A DNA stretch of 64,000 bases from Thetidibacter halocola (GTDB lineage Bacteria > Pseudomonadota > Alphaproteobacteria > Rhodobacterales > Rhodobacteraceae), in NCBI RefSeq assembly GCF_018224955.1, contig NZ_JAGTUU010000003.1:186001-250000 (forward strand), written 5' to 3'. Positions 17,314-27,578 of this stretch are shown one piece after another. Each line of letters starts with the position of its first letter. Position 1 is the first letter of the stretch. A program made the translations under genes and the position numbers. The notes below the pieces were generated by a model that saw only the letters and a list, made by a program, of their open reading frames with translations, was not told where the DNA came from and ran no database searches.

Positions 17314-18303
17314 ATGACCCGCTTCCTGACCACCACCGCCGCCGCCGCGCTGTTCGCGCTGGCCGGTATCGCCAATGCCGCCGACCTGAAGATGAGCCAT
17401 GTCCGCCCGCAGGACGCCACCATCGACAAGGAACTGCGCGCCTTCGCGGCCCAGGTCGACACCGCGACCGGCGGCGACGTCAAGATCGAGATCTTCCCGG
17501 CCTCGGCGCTGGGCGACTACACCACCGTGCAGGAACGCATCAGCGTGGGCGCCATCGACATGGCGACCCAGCCCGCCGGCACCGCCGCCGACCGCCGGAT
17601 GCAGATCAGCTCGTTCCCCTTCCTCGCCAGCAACTGGGAAGAGGCGCGCAAGATCTACGGGCCCGACGGCCCGGTGCGCAATGTCATGGCAGACCTCTAC
17701 GCCGAGCAGGACATCACCATGCTGGCGGCCTATCCGGTCTATTTCGGCGGCATCTCGCTGAACACCGACCCGGTCAATCCCGGTGAGCCCGCCGCCAACG
17801 GCATCAAGGTGCGCGTGCCCGGCATCAAGTCCTTCCAGCTGACCGGCGAGGCGCTGGGCTACATCCCGTCGCCGATCCCCTTCTCCGAGGCGTTCACCGC
17901 GATCCAGACCGGCGTCGTCGATGGCGTGATCGGGTCCGGGGCCGAGGGCTATTACGCCTCGTTCCGCGACGTGACCAAGGCCTACATCCCTGCGAATACC
18001 CATTTCGAGGTCTGGTACATGATCATCTCGAACGGCTCGCTTGCGGAACTCGACGCCGAGGACCAGGAGGCGCTCAAGGCCGCCGCGGCTGCCTTCGAGG
18101 CGCAGCGCTGGACCGTGGCCGAGTCCGATCAGGCCGCCTGGGAACAGAAGCTGACCGACGATCTGGGCACCACCGTGGTCGCGCTGACACCCGAGCAGCT
18201 TTCCGCGATGGCGGCCAAGGTGCGCAGCGATGTGTGGCCCGTGGTGCTCGAGGATGTGGGCGCCGATTGGGGCCAGGCGATCCTCGACAAGGTCGGCCAG
18301 TAA
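17314..18303 (+). CDS. TRAP transporter substrate-binding protein (DctP type)
   Basis: 329 residues with a signal peptide ending near ANAADL (residue 22). DctP-fold markers include DATIDKELRAFAAQVDTATG, IEIFPASALGDYTTVQERIS and GVVDGVIGSG. These proteins bind carboxylated solutes; the acid's carboxylate is usually held by a conserved Arg, here probably the Arg in IKVRVPGIK. The downstream oxidoreductases suggest an amino- or imino-acid ligand. AAGGAG precedes ATG 17314. Confidence 0.93.
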   Translation: MTRFLTTTAAAALFALAGIANAADLKMSHVRPQDATIDKELRAFAAQVDTATGGDVKIEIFPASALGDYTTVQERISVGAIDMATQPAGTAADRRMQISSFPFLASNWEEARKIYGPDGPVRNVMADLYAEQDITMLAAYPVYFGGISLNTDPVNPGEPAANGIKVRVPGIKSFQLTGEALGYIPSPIPFSEAFTAIQTGVVDGVIGSGAEGYYASFRDVTKAYIPANTHFEVWYMIISNGSLAELDAEDQEALKAAAAAFEAQRWTVAESDQAAWEQKLTDDLGTTVVALTPEQLSAMAAKVRSDVWPVVLEDVGADWGQAILDKVGQ

Positions 18304-18314
18304 GGACCGCAGGC

Positions 18315-18337
18315 GGGGGCGGCGCCGTGCCGCCCCC
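18315..18337 (+). promoter_or_regulatory. Intercistronic hairpin after the TRAP binding-protein gene
   Basis: GGGGGCGGC-GCCGT-GCCGCCCCC is a perfect 9-bp stem with a 5-nt loop, 12 nt after the DctP stop and 20 nt before the FAD oxidoreductase. No T run follows. It probably limits or uncouples downstream expression rather than ending the operon. Confidence 0.65.
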
Positions 18338-18356
18338 AGCCACAAGGGAGACCCTC

Positions 18357-19457
18357 ATGGACACGGATTACGCGATCATCGGCGGTGGTGTCGTCGGCCT
18401 GTCGGTGGCCTGGGGGCTGCTGTCGCGCGGCCGCCGCGTGACCGTGATCGACGGCGACGACGGCGCCTTTCGCGCCAGCCGCGGCAATTTCGGCCTGGTC
18501 TGGGTGCAGTCCAAGGGCATGAAGCAGCCGCGCTACGCCCGCTGGTCGCAGCAATCCGCCGCGCTCTGGGCCGATTTCGCCGCTGAACTGGGCGAGAACG
18601 CCGGCACGATTGTTCCGCTGGAACAGAAGGGCGGCTACGACCTGCATTTCTCCGAGGAAACGCTGGCCGAAACGGTCGAGAAATACGAGATCCTGAAGGC
18701 CAAGCTGGGCGGAGATTACCCGTTCGAGGTGCTGGGCCACAACGCCCTGCGCAAGGAAGAGCCGCATATCGGTCCGAAGGTCGTGGGCGCGATCCTGCAT
18801 CACCAGGATGGGCACGCGAACCCCTTGAGACTGCTGCGCGCGCTGGCCGCAGACGTGCGGCGGATGGGCGGGCAGGTGCTGACCGGCAAGACGGTGACGG
18901 GCGTCACGAAGCCTGATGGCTTCCGCGTGACCTGTGCCGACGGCACCGTGATCGGCGCGGATCGGGTGATCCTGTCCGCCGGTCTGGGCGCGGCAACGCT
19001 TGGCCCCGCGATGGGCTTCAAGGCGCCGGTCAGGCCGCAGCGCGGGCAGGTGCTGATTACCGAGAAACTGCCGAAACTCATCAATCGCCCCTCGCTGATC
19101 GCCCGCCAGGTGGACGAGGGCGGCATCCAGATCGGAGCGACGAACGAAGAGGTCGGGCTTGACGACCGGGTGACGCAACCGGGCCTGTCGGGCCTCGCCG
19201 CCGAGGCCATCGCCGCCTATCCCGCGCTGGCCCGGGCGCAGCTGGTGCGCAGCTGGGGCGCGCTGCGCGTGCTCTCTCCCGACGGGCTGCCGATCTACCA
19301 GGAAAGCCGCGAGATGCCGGGCGCCTTCCTCGTGACCTGTCATAGCGGCATCACCCTTGCCGCCGTGCATGCCCGCCTTCTGCCAGACTGGCTGGAGGGC
19401 ACGCAGGCCGCCCCGGACCTGGAGGTGTTCAGTGAAGACCGTTTCGCCGTTTCTTGA
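18357..19457 (+). CDS. FAD-dependent oxidoreductase (HcnC / glycine oxidase-like subunit)
   Basis: 366-residue DAO-fold flavoprotein. The dinucleotide motif IIGGGVVGLSVAWGLLSRGR is at residues 6-25, and GALRVLSPDGLPIYQ lies near the end. With the two following genes it forms an HcnABC-like (opine/hydroxyproline dehydrogenase-like) three-subunit dehydrogenase, where this chain probably holds the active site for secondary amines or imino acids. AAGGGAG precedes ATG 18357. The next gene begins inside its 3' end (GTG 19432). Confidence 0.9.
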   Translation: MDTDYAIIGGGVVGLSVAWGLLSRGRRVTVIDGDDGAFRASRGNFGLVWVQSKGMKQPRYARWSQQSAALWADFAAELGENAGTIVPLEQKGGYDLHFSEETLAETVEKYEILKAKLGGDYPFEVLGHNALRKEEPHIGPKVVGAILHHQDGHANPLRLLRALAADVRRMGGQVLTGKTVTGVTKPDGFRVTCADGTVIGADRVILSAGLGAATLGPAMGFKAPVRPQRGQVLITEKLPKLINRPSLIARQVDEGGIQIGATNEEVGLDDRVTQPGLSGLAAEAIAAYPALARAQLVRSWGALRVLSPDGLPIYQESREMPGAFLVTCHSGITLAAVHARLLPDWLEGTQAAPDLEVFSEDRFAVS

Positions 19458-19737
19458 ACTCGACGACGCGCCGACGGTCGCCGTGACCTTCGACGGCCGG
19501 ACGCTGGACCTGCCCGAGGGCGCGAACCTGGCCGCCGCACTGCTGGCGGCGGGCGAGGGCGTGTTCCGCCGAACGCCGGTCTCGGGCGCGCCGCGCGGGC
19601 CGTTCTGCATGATGGGGGCGTGTTTCGACTGCCTGGTCGAGATCGACGGCATCGTGCGGCAGGCCTGCATGATCGAGGTGACAGAGGGCTTGCAGATCGC
19701 GCGCCCGCATGAGGCGGGGGCAGAGGATGACACGTGA
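19432..19737 (+). CDS. (2Fe-2S)-binding subunit (HcnA-like)
   Basis: 101-residue ferredoxin-like subunit. Cysteines in GPFCMMGACFDCLVEIDG and QACM give the C-x4-C-x2-C...C pattern of a plant-type [2Fe-2S] cluster. GTG 19432 is chosen because GGAGG lies just upstream and the longer frame only re-reads the preceding gene. It carries electrons between the two flavin subunits of the complex. It overlaps both neighbours, so the three genes are translationally coupled. Confidence 0.9.
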   Translation: MKTVSPFLELDDAPTVAVTFDGRTLDLPEGANLAAALLAAGEGVFRRTPVSGAPRGPFCMMGACFDCLVEIDGIVRQACMIEVTEGLQIARPHEAGAEDDT

Positions 19738-21118
19738 CCTGGTGGTAATCGGCGCGGGACCGGCCGGAATGGCCGCCGCTGCTACCGCCGCCGAGGCGGG
19801 CCTGTCTGTGGCGCTGCTGGACGAGCAGAAGCGCCCCGGCGGGCAGATCTATCGCGACGTGGACCGCGCGATGGTCCGTCGCGGCGCGATCCTGGGCGCC
19901 GATTTCGCCCATGGCGCCGGCTTGACGGCGGGTTTGCGCCATGACCGCATCAAGCACCTGGCGGGTGCGGTCGTCTGGGCCATCGAGGAGGGCTTTCGCG
20001 TCTCCTACACGCAGGATGGAAAGGGGGCGCAGGTCTCGGGCGCGCGGGTGCTGCTGGCCACCGGCGCGCTGGAGCGCCCGATGCCCGTGCCGGGCTGGAC
20101 GATGCCCGGAGTCATGACCGCAGGCGCTGCGCAGATCCTGCTGAAACAGTCGGGCGTGGTGCCGCGCCGGGCCGTCCTGGTGGGCTCCGGCCCCCTGATC
20201 TACCTGATCGCGGCGCAGATGGTGCGGGCGGGCACGCCGCCGCTGGCGCTGGTCGAAACGCAGACACGGGGCGACATGATGGGCGCGATGCGCCATCTGG
20301 GTGGCGCGCTGCGGGGCTTTTGGACATTGGCCAAGGGTCTGAAGCTGCTGGCGGAAATTACCCGCGCCAGAGTGCCGCGCCACACGGGCGCGACGCAAAT
20401 CGCCATCGAGGGCGCGGACCGGGCCGAGGCAATCACCTTTCACGCCGCTGGCCGCGCGCACCGCATCGTCTGCGACACGGTCCTGCTGCATCATGGCGTG
20501 GTGCCGAACACGCAGGCGGCGCGGTCGTTGGGTGTCACGCATCGCTGGAACACCGCGCAGCAGTGTTTCTTGCCGCAGGTCGACGACTGGGGTGCGACGG
20601 ATGTGCCCGGCCTGATGATCGCGGGCGACGGCGCCGGGATCGGCGGGGCGACGGTGGCCGAGATCGCTGGTCGCCTTGCGGCGCTGCATGCCGCCTGCGA
20701 AACGGGCCATCTCACGCGGGAGCAGCGCGACGCACGGGCCGGCTCGCTGCACCGGGCGTTGGACAAGGATCGCGCGATCCGCCCCTTCCTCGACGCGGCC
20801 TATCCGCCCTTTGCGCAGGCGCTGGCCCCCGCCGACGCCACCATCGTCTGCCGTTGCGAGGAGGTGACGGCCGGCACGATCCGCGCCCATGCAGGGCTGG
20901 GCTGCACCGGCCCGAACCAGGCCAAGGCCTTTGGCCGGGCGGGCATGGGACCGTGCCAGGGGCGCTACTGCGGCCTGACCGTGACGGGAATTCTGGCACA
21001 GGCCAATGGACAGACCCCCGATGAAACGGGTTACTATCGGATCAGGCCGCCGCTGAAACCCGTGACGCTGGGCGAACTCGCGGCGATGGACAATCCGGGG
21101 CAGGACGCCGCGGAATAG
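19727..21118 (+). CDS. NAD(P)/FAD oxidoreductase with BFD iron-sulfur domain (HcnB-like)
   Basis: 463 residues. The N-terminal Rossmann motif is [20 protein letters not shown] (residues 5-24). A second nucleotide fold starts at about 150 ([15 protein letters not shown]). The C-terminal BFD-like [2Fe-2S] domain (about 375-425) has cysteines in CRCEEVT and GPCQGRYCG. It is the third chain of the HcnABC-like dehydrogenase and starts within the 2Fe-2S gene (ATG 19727). Confidence 0.92.
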   Translation: MTRDLVVIGAGPAGMAAAATAAEAGLSVALLDEQKRPGGQIYRDVDRAMVRRGAILGADFAHGAGLTAGLRHDRIKHLAGAVVWAIEEGFRVSYTQDGKGAQVSGARVLLATGALERPMPVPGWTMPGVMTAGAAQILLKQSGVVPRRAVLVGSGPLIYLIAAQMVRAGTPPLALVETQTRGDMMGAMRHLGGALRGFWTLAKGLKLLAEITRARVPRHTGATQIAIEGADRAEAITFHAAGRAHRIVCDTVLLHHGVVPNTQAARSLGVTHRWNTAQQCFLPQVDDWGATDVPGLMIAGDGAGIGGATVAEIAGRLAALHAACETGHLTREQRDARAGSLHRALDKDRAIRPFLDAAYPPFAQALAPADATIVCRCEEVTAGTIRAHAGLGCTGPNQAKAFGRAGMGPCQGRYCGLTVTGILAQANGQTPDETGYYRIRPPLKPVTLGELAAMDNPGQDAAE

Positions 21119-21134
21119 GGACAGGAGAACGACC

Positions 21135-21473
21135 ATGATCGAACGGATCGACACCGGCACGAGGATGAGCAAGATCGTCAAGCATAACGGTGTCGCCTAT
21201 CTCTGCGGTCAGGTCGGCGATGGCGAGGCGGTGACGGAACAGACGCGCGACTGCCTAGCACGGGTCGATGCGTTGCTGGCCAAGGCGGGATCGTCACGGG
21301 AACAGATGTTGCAGGCCATCATCTGGCTGGCCGACATGGACGATTTCGCCGAGATGAACGCGGTCTGGGACGCCTGGGTGCCCGAGGGTCACGCCCCCGC
21401 GCGGGCCTGCGGCGAGGCGAAACTCGCCCGCCCCGCGCTCAAGGTCGAGATCATCGTCACTGCCGCCTGTTGA
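21135..21473 (+). CDS. RidA family enamine/imine deaminase
   Basis: 112-residue YjgF/YER057c/UK114 protein. Visible markers are [20 protein letters not shown], a typical central helix, and the C-terminal [21 protein letters not shown] with the conserved Arg. RidA proteins hydrolyse reactive imines to keto acids plus ammonia. Its place between an amine dehydrogenase and DadA fits clean-up of their imino acid products. An AGGAG site precedes ATG 21135. Confidence 0.93.
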   Translation: MIERIDTGTRMSKIVKHNGVAYLCGQVGDGEAVTEQTRDCLARVDALLAKAGSSREQMLQAIIWLADMDDFAEMNAVWDAWVPEGHAPARACGEAKLARPALKVEIIVTAAC

Positions 21474-21493
21474 GCGATCCGGGGGAAAACACC

Positions 21494-22747
21494 ATGAAGA
21501 TCGTTGTCCTCGGCGCCGGCGTGCTTGGCGTCACCACTGCATGGTATCTGGCGCGGGCCGGTGCCGAGGTGATCGTGCTGGACCGCCAGCGCGAACCCGG
21601 CATGGAGACCAGCTATGCCAATGCCGGTGAACTCAGCTACGGCATGACCTCGCCCTGGGCGGCGCCGGGCGTGCCAAAGAAGGCGATCAAGTGGCTGTTC
21701 ATGCGCCACCGCCCCCTGTTCATCTGGCCGCTCATCAGCCCGACCATGTGGGCCTGGGGCCTGCGGATGCTGGCGAATTGCAACGAGACCGCCTATCGCG
21801 TGAACAAGGCGCGCATGGTGCGCGTGTCCGATTACAGCCGCCGCGCGCTGACCGACCTGATGGCGGAAATGCCGATGGATTTCGAGTTGCGCGAGCGCGG
21901 CACCCTGCAACTGTTCCGCACCGAAAAGCAGCTCAAGGGTTCCAAGGCCGACCAGGAGGTGCTGGCCGAGTTCGGTTCGCCCTTCGAGGTGCTGGACCGC
22001 GACGGCTGCATCGCTGCCGAACCGGGCCTGGCCCACGTCGCCGAGAAATTCGTGGGCGGCCTGCGGCTGACCGCCGACCGCACAGGCGATTGCCGGATGT
22101 TCACCCAAGCCCTGGCGAAGAAGGCCGAGGAAAAGGGTGTCACCTTTCGCTATGGCGTGACGATCATGGGGCTGGGGATGAAGGATGGGCGCATCGCCAG
22201 CGTCCGCACCGACCACGGCACCGAGACGGCGGATGCGTTTGTCTGCTGCATGGGGCCCTTTGCGCCGATCCTGCTGAAGCAGGTCGGGATCAAGGTGCCG
22301 ATCTACCCGATCAAGGGCTATTCCATCACTCTGCCGGTGACCGATTCCGACGCCGCGCCGCAGTCGACCATCATGGACGAGACGCACAAGGTGGCGATCA
22401 CCCGGCTGGGCGACCGCATCCGCGTGGCGGGTCAGGCCGAGATCATCGGCTACAACCAGAAACTCGGCAGCCACGCCACGGATACCGTGCGCCACGTGGT
22501 CAAGGACCTTTTTCCCAAAGGCGGCGACCTCAGCCAGATCAAGGGCTGGACCGGGCTGCGCCCGATGACGCCGGACGGCACGCCGGTGATCGGGCCGACG
22601 CGCATCCCCAACCTTTATCTCAACACCGGTCACGGCACGCTGGGCTGGACGATGGCCTGCGGCTCGGCCCGGGCGGTGGCCGATATCGTGATGGGCCGCC
22701 CGCCCGAGATCGACATGGACGGGCTGACCGCCGCGCGTTACGGCTGA
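21494..22747 (+). CDS. dadA: D-amino acid dehydrogenase
   Basis: 417-residue flavoenzyme of the DadA family, oxidising D-amino acids to 2-oxo acids with electrons passed to the respiratory chain. The FAD motif is VVLGAGVLGVTTAWYLARAG at residues 4-23. Typical segments are METSYANAGELSYGMTSPWA and the C-terminal LYLNTGHGTLGWTMACGSAR. ATG 21494 (MKIVVLG) gives the family length. Last gene of the TRAP operon; its final 10 nt overlap the convergent deacylase gene. Confidence 0.93.
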   Translation: MKIVVLGAGVLGVTTAWYLARAGAEVIVLDRQREPGMETSYANAGELSYGMTSPWAAPGVPKKAIKWLFMRHRPLFIWPLISPTMWAWGLRMLANCNETAYRVNKARMVRVSDYSRRALTDLMAEMPMDFELRERGTLQLFRTEKQLKGSKADQEVLAEFGSPFEVLDRDGCIAAEPGLAHVAEKFVGGLRLTADRTGDCRMFTQALAKKAEEKGVTFRYGVTIMGLGMKDGRIASVRTDHGTETADAFVCCMGPFAPILLKQVGIKVPIYPIKGYSITLPVTDSDAAPQSTIMDETHKVAITRLGDRIRVAGQAEIIGYNQKLGSHATDTVRHVVKDLFPKGGDLSQIKGWTGLRPMTPDGTPVIGPTRIPNLYLNTGHGTLGWTMACGSARAVADIVMGRPPEIDMDGLTAARYG

Positions 22748-23712
22748 ACCGGCTGGGCCAGCCGCACGGCGGTCTTGCCGGGCCATAGCCGGCGCGACGG
22801 CATGATGAGCACGGTCGGATCGTGCGGCGCGTGTACCGGCTTGTCGCCGTCCCAGCCGATCAGCCGGCCCTGTTCGAGATGCTCGAAACCGCGCCAGTCC
22901 TCGGCAAAGCGAAAGTTTTCCGTCTCGATCGTGACGGGGCCGGAGACTTCGTAGAATTTCTGTTCCGGCAGGGGGCGGGTTGCCATGCGCTCGGCGCCCC
23001 AGTCGGCGGCGACGGCGCCGGTCGCGCGCAGGAAGCCCGTGACGCAGTCTTTCGCCACCTCGGCGCTCTCCGCCTCCCAGTGCTGGCCGCATTCGACCAG
23101 CGCGGCGTTCTTTGCCGAACCGGGGTCCGAGAAACCCTCGAAATCGCGCATCCGCATACCCTCGGCATGGCCCTTGTCGGTGACGACGATTCCGGGCCAG
23201 CGGATAACGTGGCCAAGGCTGCGCCCCTTGGCGGCGGGGCCCGCGATGATCAGCGGCTGGGTCTTGTGCTGCATGGAATGGATGTCCAGCAACAGATCCA
23301 CGTCGCGCAGCCAGGGGCGGATTTCGCGGGCGCGCTCGACCTCGGGCGTCACGCGGCGGTCGGGATCGTCCAGCACGCCCGGCCCCCAGAGCCGGTTGAA
23401 ATCCTCCTCGATCCAGCGCGTCGCGTCGGGCACCTGGGGGTCGAAGGCCTCGTAGGCGGCGGTGTTGATGAAGGCGAAGGACAGCTTGCCCTGCACCGGG
23501 CGCAGGTCCATTCCCATCAGCCAGTCCAGCGCGATGGCGCCGCAGGGCTCGTTACCGTGCACGATGGCGGTCAGCGCCACGTGCGGCCCGGAGGCGCCGC
23601 TGTCGAAGGTCCAGACATAGGGAATCCCGGTGTTGCCCGCGGAAAAGGCAGACAGGTCCGGCGGGGTCAGTTCGACGGCGTAGATATTGGGAAGGCCGGT
23701 GGCGGAACTCAT
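22738..23712 (-). CDS. Succinylglutamate desuccinylase/aspartoacylase-family (M14) protein
   Basis: 324-residue zinc-dependent deacylase of the AstE/AspA type. Zinc ligands are visible in TAIVHGNEPCGAIALDWL (H and E) and LLLDIHSMQHK (H). The family removes acyl groups from N-acylated amino acids or esters. It is the last gene of the dipeptide-ABC operon and overlaps the N-formylglutamate amidohydrolase gene by 4 nt. The substrate is unknown. Confidence 0.88.
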   Translation of the reverse strand: MSSATGLPNIYAVELTPPDLSAFSAGNTGIPYVWTFDSGASGPHVALTAIVHGNEPCGAIALDWLMGMDLRPVQGKLSFAFINTAAYEAFDPQVPDATRWIEEDFNRLWGPGVLDDPDRRVTPEVERAREIRPWLRDVDLLLDIHSMQHKTQPLIIAGPAAKGRSLGHVIRWPGIVVTDKGHAEGMRMRDFEGFSDPGSAKNAALVECGQHWEAESAEVAKDCVTGFLRATGAVAADWGAERMATRPLPEQKFYEVSGPVTIETENFRFAEDWRGFEHLEQGRLIGWDGDKPVHAPHDPTVLIMPSRRLWPGKTAVRLAQPVQP

Positions 23713-24580
23713 GTCATCTGTCCTTCAAGCGCGGCTTCGACGAAGCGGGCGAGGTGGCGGGAAAGGTCTGTGAAGGTGGCCTTGAGGTCGGCATAGCCCG
23801 CGTTGGGCTCGCGCGTGGATTCGTCCATGTAGAGCTTGCGGTTGACCTCGATCTGCATCGAGTGACGCCCCTGCAGGGGCGCGCCGTTGGCGCAGATCAA
23901 CTCCATCCCCTTGTAGGGGTCGTTGATCGCCACCGAATGACCGCGCGCGCGCAGGAAATCGGCGACCGCGGCGGTGAAACAAGGGGCGCAGGCGGTGCCG
24001 TCGCGGTCGCCCAGCACGAAATCGGGGCGCGGTGTGCCACGCTCTTGCGTGGACATGGCCGAGGCGACCTCCTGCATGGAGTGGCAGTTGACGTGCCATA
24101 CCTTGCCCCATCGCCCGCGGGACTCGTCCAGCAGGGCGCGCAGGCGGGTCTGGTAAGGCTGGTGATAGCGCGTCACGCGGGCATGGACCTCTTCCGCCGT
24201 CAGGCGCCGGTCATACAGCGGCCCACCAGCGGGCGGCTCACGCGTCCAGCACAGGCCGATGCCGAGCGTGCTCTTGATCGTGGGGTTCAGGGGGAGCGGA
24301 TAGGCGCCCTCGATCTGGTCCGGGTCCATGTCGTCGGCGGCACGGTTGGCGTCGACGTAGGAGCGCGGGAAATGCGCGTGCAGCAGGACCGCGCCCGCCT
24401 CGACCGCGCCACGCCAGAGGTCGTGCACATGCGTGTCCTCGGCATGGCGCAGGCCCACCGGATCGACCGCGTGGTTGAAATCCGTCGGATAGTCGGTGCC
24501 CGAATGCGGGCTGTCGAGGACCAGAGGCAGCCGCTGCGTGTCCAGCCCCTCGACGCTGAGGACACCGGGAATGTGATGGG

Positions 24581-24584
<4 letters not shown>
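23709..24584 (-). CDS. N-formylglutamate amidohydrolase family protein
   Basis: 291-residue FGase-family hydrolase. Typical segments are LPLVLDSPHSGTDYP near residue 20, FPRSYVDANRAADD and VWHVNCHSMQEV. HutG-type members release formate from N-formyl-L-glutamate, but no other hut gene is present here, so a wider N-acyl amino acid amidohydrolase role is likely. It overlaps the neighbouring genes by 4 nt on both sides, tying it to the ABC importer. Confidence 0.9.
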
Positions 24585-25575
<991 letters not shown>

Positions 25576-25579
<4 letters not shown>

Positions 25580-26550
25580 GCCACGGCCTCCGTCAGCGGG
25601 TGCAGGCAGCGCAAGGCGCGGCCCGCGCCGGTTTCCGTGACCTCGGGCGCGGTGGCGCGGCAGGCGTCGCTGACGCGCGGGCATCGCGGTGCAAAGGCGC
25701 AGCCCGGCGGCAGATGCGCCATGTTAGGCGCCATGCCGGGGATCTGCGTCAGCCGGTCGCCCCGCCGCCCGTGCCCGGGGATCGAACCCAGCAGGCCGGC
25801 CGTATAGGGATGGGCGGGCGCGGTCAGGATGGCGCTGGCCGGCCCGCTTTCCACGATCCGGCCCGCATACATGACCGCGATCCGGTCGGCGAGGCCCGCC
25901 ACCACCGCCAGGTCATGGGTGATCCAGATCAGCGATGTCCCGGTCTCGCGCGCAAGGCCCTGCACCTCGGCCAGGATCTGGCTTTGAATCGTGACGTCCA
26001 GCGCAGTCGTCGGCTCGTCCGCGATGATCAGGTCAGGTCCGTTCAGCAGGGCGATGGCGATGGCCACGCGCTGCCGCATCCCGCCGGAGAACTGGTGCGG
26101 GTAGGCGTTGAGGCGTTCGGCGGGCGAGGGGATGCCCACCCGCGCCAGCGCCTGCACCGCGCGGTCGCGCGCCGCCGCCTTGCTGACCTTTTCATGCGCC
26201 TGCACCGCCTCGATCATCTGCGTGTCGATGCGCAGAACCGGGTTCAGCGTCATCATCGGGTCCTGGAAGATCATCGCGATCCGGTTGCCACGCAGGCGGC
26301 GCATCTCGCGGTCGGGCAGCTTGGCCAGGTCCTGGCCCCGGAACAGGATGCGCCCGCCCGTGACCCGGCCCGGCGGATCGACAAGCCGCAGGATGGAAAA
26401 GCCGGTCACGGTCTTGCCCGATCCGCTTTCGCCGACCAGCCCCAGCACCTCACCTTCCTCCAGCGAGAAGCTGACGCCATCCACCGCCTTCACCACGCCC
26501 GCATCGGTGAAGAAATGGGTTTGCAGGTTCTCGACGCTCAGGACGGTCAT
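25576..26550 (-). CDS. Dipeptide/oligopeptide ABC transporter ATPase (DppD/OppD type)
   Basis: 324 residues. Walker A is GESGSGKTV, the Q-loop [16 protein letters not shown], the signature [15 protein letters not shown] and Walker [16 protein letters not shown]. The C-terminal oligo_HPY region has [20 protein letters not shown] 26550 ([11 protein letters not shown]) gives the family length; the longer open frame runs into the permease gene. It is coupled by 4-nt overlaps to the permease and to the second ATPase. Confidence 0.94.
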
Positions 26551-27578
26551 CGGCGCAGCCTCGGGTTCAGCACGTCGCGCAGCCGGTCGCCGACGAGGTT
26601 GATGGAGGCCACGATGGCCAACAGGGCGACGCCGGGATACATGCTCATCCAGTATTGGCCGGACAGCATGTAGTCGTAGCCGTTGGCGATCAGCAGCCCC
26701 AGCGAGGGCCGGGTGATCGGCACGCCGACGCCGAGGAAGGACAGCGACGACTCCAGCACGATTGTGTTGGCGACCTGCACGGTCGAGATCACCACCAGCG
26801 GCGGGATGCAGTTGGGCAGCAGATGGCGGAACAGGATGCGCCGCGATGACAGGCCCAGGCCGCGCGCCGCATCGATGTATTCCTTGCGCGCCTCTGACAG
26901 GGCCGTGCCGCGCACGGTGCGGGCGTAATAGGCCCATTGCACCACGATCAGCGCGATGATGACCTTGTCGAGGCCCCGCCCGAAGGCCGCCATCAGCATC
27001 AAGGCCACGAGGATCGACGGGAAGGACAGTTGCAGGTCCACCAGCCGCATCAGGATGGTTTCCACCCGCCCGCCGGCCCAGGCGGCGTAGATGCCCACGA
27101 CGACGCCGATCGCCATCGCCGCCATCGTGGCGACGATCGCCACCATCAGCGAGACGCGCAGGCCGTAAAGGATGCCCGACAGGATGTCGCGGCCCTGCTC
27201 GTCGGTGCCCAGGTGATAGGTCATCGACCCGTCGAAATTCGTGCCCCCCGGCTCCAGCCGCCCGTCCATGATGTCGAGTTGTGCCAGGTCATAAGGGTTC
27301 TGCGGCGACAGCTCGGGCGCGAATAGCGCGACTATGACCAGCACCAGAAGGCTGGCGGCGGCGAACCATGCGGCCGGGCCGTTGAAGAACTGCTTCATGC
27401 GCCCCTTCAGCAGGCGCGCCGCGAAGAAGACCGACAGGACCAGCAGCAGCAGGCGGGCGGGCAGGCTGGCCCATTGTGGCGCAAGCCCCAGCGCCAGCAC
27501 GGCGGCCACCGCCAGCAGACCCGCGATCAGCGGCAGGCGGTCGGCTCGGACGGGCGGGTTGGTGGCGGGGGCGCTCAT
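26547..27578 (-). CDS. Dipeptide ABC transporter permease (DppC type)
   Basis: 343-residue permease. The N-terminus (about 1-60) has two extra hydrophobic stretches not seen in the usual 290-300 residue DppC. It continues with the standard FAPELSPQNPYDLAQLD and HLGTDEQGRDILSGILYGLR, and the EAA loop EYIDAARGLGLSSRRILFRH. Start ATG 27578 overlaps dppB by 4 nt. Confidence 0.93.
   Translation of the reverse strand: MSAPATNPPVRADRLPLIAGLLAVAAVLALGLAPQWASLPARLLLLVLSVFFAARLLKGRMKQFFNGPAAWFAAASLLVLVIVALFAPELSPQNPYDLAQLDIMDGRLEPGGTNFDGSMTYHLGTDEQGRDILSGILYGLRVSLMVAIVATMAAMAIGVVVGIYAAWAGGRVETILMRLVDLQLSFPSILVALMLMAAFGRGLDKVIIALIVVQWAYYARTVRGTALSEARKEYIDAARGLGLSSRRILFRHLLPNCIPPLVVISTVQVANTIVLESSLSFLGVGVPITRPSLGLLIANGYDYMLSGQYWMSMYPGVALLAIVASINLVGDRLRDVLNPRLRR

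Noticed and set aside
19340-21181. Long minus-strand frame opposite the HcnB-like gene
   Set aside because: Low-complexity Arg/His/Gln-rich translation, antisense to a gene with clear FAD and Fe-S motifs.
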